Assembly (NCBI GenBank): GCA_965220615.1
Contig: CBDCQL010000002.1
Coordinates: 1,798,001 to 1,862,000 of the forward strand
Reading direction: 5' to 3'
Length of the DNA: 64,000 nt
Source: JAGWBD01 sp965220615
GTDB taxonomy: Bacteria > Chloroflexota > Anaerolineae > Aggregatilineales > Phototrophicaceae
Shown here: one piece after another, positions 61,983 to 64,000 of the stretch
How positions within the stretch are numbered: position 1 is the stretch's first letter
Layout of the letters: each line of letters starts with the position of its first letter
Made by a program: the position numbers and the translations under genes
Notes under the pieces: model-generated
What the model saw: only the letters and a program-made list of their open reading frames with translations
Told to the model about the DNA's origin: nothing
Databases searched by the model: none

Positions 61983-64000
61983 TCACTGAAGCCGCAGGTG
62001 GGGCAACTGCGACAACCCTCGGCGTGGATCAGCGTATAGGTGCCGCATTCGGGACACATGTCCGCGTTGCGGAAGTGGCTCTCGAGCGTCGCCGTGGCGG
62101 CGGTAACCGCCTGCGATTCGGCGTGAATCGGCAGGTCCAGCTGGCGCGGTTCCTCCTGCTCGAAGAACTGCTGGTTGAGCACCGAGGCCACCACGTCCGG
62201 CAGGGAGCGAATGCGTTGCGGACCCATGCCGGCCGTGCGCGCGCCGCCGATGCCGCTCAACTGGCCGACGACCAGACGCAGCATCTCCATGCGGTTGGCC
62301 GGCGCCGTCGTGCGCAACTGCAGCGATATCATGCGGCCCAGACCCTCGGCATCGGCCTGCAGGTCGCTGCCGGCCTTGCCGACCATGATGAAGACTTCGA
62401 AGGGGTTGCCCTGCTCGTCGCGATTGATGGTGATGTAGGCCGTGCCAAAGGGCGACTTGCGGCTGACCGTCACGCCCTGCAACTGCTTCGGCCGCGGGTA
62501 GACCTTGTGCGGCGTGGTGACCTGCTCGACGGGCGTGTCGTGGTCGCCGTCCTCATCGGCCAGCATTAACACCTGCTCGTCTCGGCTGCCGTCGCGGTAG
62601 ATCGTGCCGCCCTTGCAACCCAGTTCGTACATATACTGGTAGAGTTCCTCGACCTGCTCCACCGTATAGTCGGCGGGGACATTGCAGGTCTTGCTCAAAC
62701 TGCTGTCGACCCAGCGCTGGATGGCCGCCTGCACCTTGATGTGTTCCTGCGGCGAGAGGTCCATCGCCGTGACGAAGTATTCGGGCAAACTGTTGGCGCC
62801 CGGATTGTCCCGGTACCACTCCTGCACCAGCGGCACCTGCTCTTCATGCAGCCCCAGGCGGCTCTTGCGGTAGTACATCCAGGAGAAAAAGGGCTCGATG
62901 CCGGTGGAGGTGTTCACCATGGTGCCGGTCGTGCCGGTCGGCGCCTGGGTCAGCAGGGTCACGTTGCGGATGCCGTTCTGCAGCACCTTGTGCCGGATGT
63001 CGGCGGGCATCTGCTGCATGAAGCCGCTCTTGACGTACTGTTCGCGGTCCAGTTGCGGGAAGCTGCCCTTCTCAACCGCCAGGTCTATGGAGGTCTCGTA
63101 GACCTCGCGCGCCAGGAAACCGTAAAGCTGATCGATGAAGCGCACAGACTCGTCGCTGCCGTAGCGAATGCCGAGGCGAATCATCAATTCGGCCAGCCCC
63201 ATGTTGTTGAGGCCGACACGACGCTCGGAGAGTTGCTGTTCGCGGTTCTCGTCATAGAAGTAAGGCGTGGATTCGATGACGTTATCGAGGAAACGCGTGG
63301 CATGGCGCGCGGTGCGGCCCAGGTTCTCCCAATCGACGTCGTGCGTTTCCGGATCGTAGAACCTGGCCAGATTGATGGCGCCAAGGTTGCAGACGCCCCA
63401 GGCCGGCAAACTTTGCTCGCCACAGGGGTTGGTGCAGATCAGGCTGGCAAAATTGTGACTGTTGGACATCCGTTCCGTGCGTTCACGGAACCAGACGCCC
63501 GGTTCGGCGCTGGCCCAGGCGCTCTTGATAATGGCATTCCAGATGTCGCGCGCCTTCACCGTGCGCACGTGCTGCACCGGCCGGCCGGCCCTCTGCCACG
63601 CCTCAAGGTCGCCATCCCAGAGCTCGTCGTAACCCTCCACCGTGGTATCCGGGAACACCAGGTCCCAGTCGGCGTCGGCGCGCACAGCCGCCATCAACCG
63701 GTCGGAAACGCCCACGCTGATGTTGGCGTTGGTGATGTGGCCGGCCTGCTGCTTGCTTTCGATGAAGCCCAGGATGTCCGGGTGCCAGTCATTGAGGATG
63801 AGCATCAGCGCGCCGCGCCGGCTGCCGCCCTGCTCGATGAGGCCGGTGACGAAGCTGTAAAGCGCGCCCCAGGAAACGGCGCCGCTGGAACGGCCGTTCA
63901 CACCGCGCACGTAACTGTGGCGCGGGCGCAGGCTGGAGATGTTGATCCCCACGCCGCCGCCGCGGGACATGATCTCAGTCATTTGCGAGAGGGTCTGCAT
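61976..64000 (-). CDS. nrdJ: adenosylcobalamin-dependent (class II) ribonucleotide reductase, 3' part
   Basis: 674 C-terminal residues; the gene begins beyond the right edge. This is the class II enzyme that makes deoxyribonucleotides with a B12 radical. Visible are the loop SRGGGVGINISSLRP, NPCGEQSLPAWGVCNLGAINLA with the substrate-site Cys and Glu, TQAPTGTTGTMVNTSTGIEPFFSW and a C-terminal zinc/redox segment with CPEC, GCRSCPTC and a final Cys. It needs no separate R2 subunit and works without oxygen. Thioredoxin is its likely reductant. Confidence 0.95.
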   Translation of the reverse strand: MQTLSQMTEIMSRGGGVGINISSLRPRHSYVRGVNGRSSGAVSWGALYSFVTGLIEQGGSRRGALMLILNDWHPDILGFIESKQQAGHITNANISVGVSDRLMAAVRADADWDLVFPDTTVEGYDELWDGDLEAWQRAGRPVQHVRTVKARDIWNAIIKSAWASAEPGVWFRERTERMSNSHNFASLICTNPCGEQSLPAWGVCNLGAINLARFYDPETHDVDWENLGRTARHATRFLDNVIESTPYFYDENREQQLSERRVGLNNMGLAELMIRLGIRYGSDESVRFIDQLYGFLAREVYETSIDLAVEKGSFPQLDREQYVKSGFMQQMPADIRHKVLQNGIRNVTLLTQAPTGTTGTMVNTSTGIEPFFSWMYYRKSRLGLHEEQVPLVQEWYRDNPGANSLPEYFVTAMDLSPQEHIKVQAAIQRWVDSSLSKTCNVPADYTVEQVEELYQYMYELGCKGGTIYRDGSRDEQVLMLADEDGDHDTPVEQVTTPHKVYPRPKQLQGVTVSRKSPFGTAYITINRDEQGNPFEVFIMVGKAGSDLQADAEGLGRMISLQLRTTAPANRMEMLRLVVGQLSGIGGARTAGMGPQRIRSLPDVVASVLNQQFFEQEEPRQLDLPIHAESQAVTAATATLESHFRNADMCPECGTYTLIHAEGCRSCPTCGFSEC

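Noticed and set aside
61976..61984. TTAGCACTC, a CIRCE half-site
   Set aside because: It overlaps the nrdJ stop codon and no GAGTGCTAA partner follows at nine bases, so it is a chance match.

Overview
The window is a contiguous, gene-dense, GC-rich bacterial chromosome segment with about 58 protein genes. No rRNA, tRNA, CRISPR array, insertion sequence or prophage was recognised, and no gene-free stretch exceeds about 260 bases. The gene content best fits a Chloroflexota bacterium (Anaerolineae or Caldilinea-like). Supporting points are a B12-type (class II) ribonucleotide reductase, a short archaeal/eukaryal-type ProS, two nuoM genes in a membrane-arm complex I cluster, an ATP synthase b subunit fused to a delta C-terminal domain, a menaquinone methyltransferase, paired S1-repeat proteins and several phytanoyl-CoA-dioxygenase-like genes. 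This placement is inferred from gene content, not from a search.

Layout. 1-9.7 kb: the end of a membrane glycosyltransferase-like protein, a CHAD protein, an SDR, a YbaK-type deacylase, pfkA with an altered nucleotide-site motif, dnaE, mutM and a metallo-beta-lactamase-fold hydrolase. 9.7-19 kb: secA, then an accessory island with an aldo/keto reductase, a sugar-isomerase-like TIM barrel and four consecutive PhyH dioxygenases, two of them a tandem duplicate. The intergenic spaces here carry palindromic repeats. 19-27 kb: a VTT membrane protein, prs, trxA, and the heat-shock run hrcA, grpE, dnaK, dnaJ, prmA, menG. 27-31 kb: translation genes (infA, rpsU, two tandem S1 proteins) and a phosphoribosyltransferase. 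31-37.5 kb: a long minus-strand run rpsO, pnp, a 62-aa protein, an unknown protein, a kinase-fold protein and pruA. 37.6-46.5 kb: a tandem NYN/PIN-type protein, proS, an aldo/keto reductase, two glycan-assembly enzymes and murE. 46.5-58.8 kb: Fo ATP synthase genes (atpI, B, E, F/H fusion) and the complex I membrane arm (nuoA, H, J, K, L, M, M, N). 59-64 kb: two FemAB-like transferases, a YdcF/ElyC-like protein, a small CxxC protein and the 3' part of nrdJ.

The genes mostly serve housekeeping: replication and repair (dnaE, mutM, nrdJ), secretion (secA), protein quality control, translation and mRNA turnover, respiration (menaquinone, complex I, Fo) and the cell wall (murE, FemAB pair, ElyC-like). 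Regulation is visible in several places. A TATACT -10 hexamer recurs upstream of many minus-strand genes. An S1 gene has a near-consensus promoter followed by a terminator-like leader hairpin. A very long hairpin sits in the rpsO-pnp spacer, and a perfect CTGTGA-N6-TCACAG site lies before the atp genes. No clearly new multi-gene system (defence, mobile or biosynthetic) was identified. The most unusual items are protein fusions and duplications, the PhyH island with its palindromes, and the tandem NYN protein.
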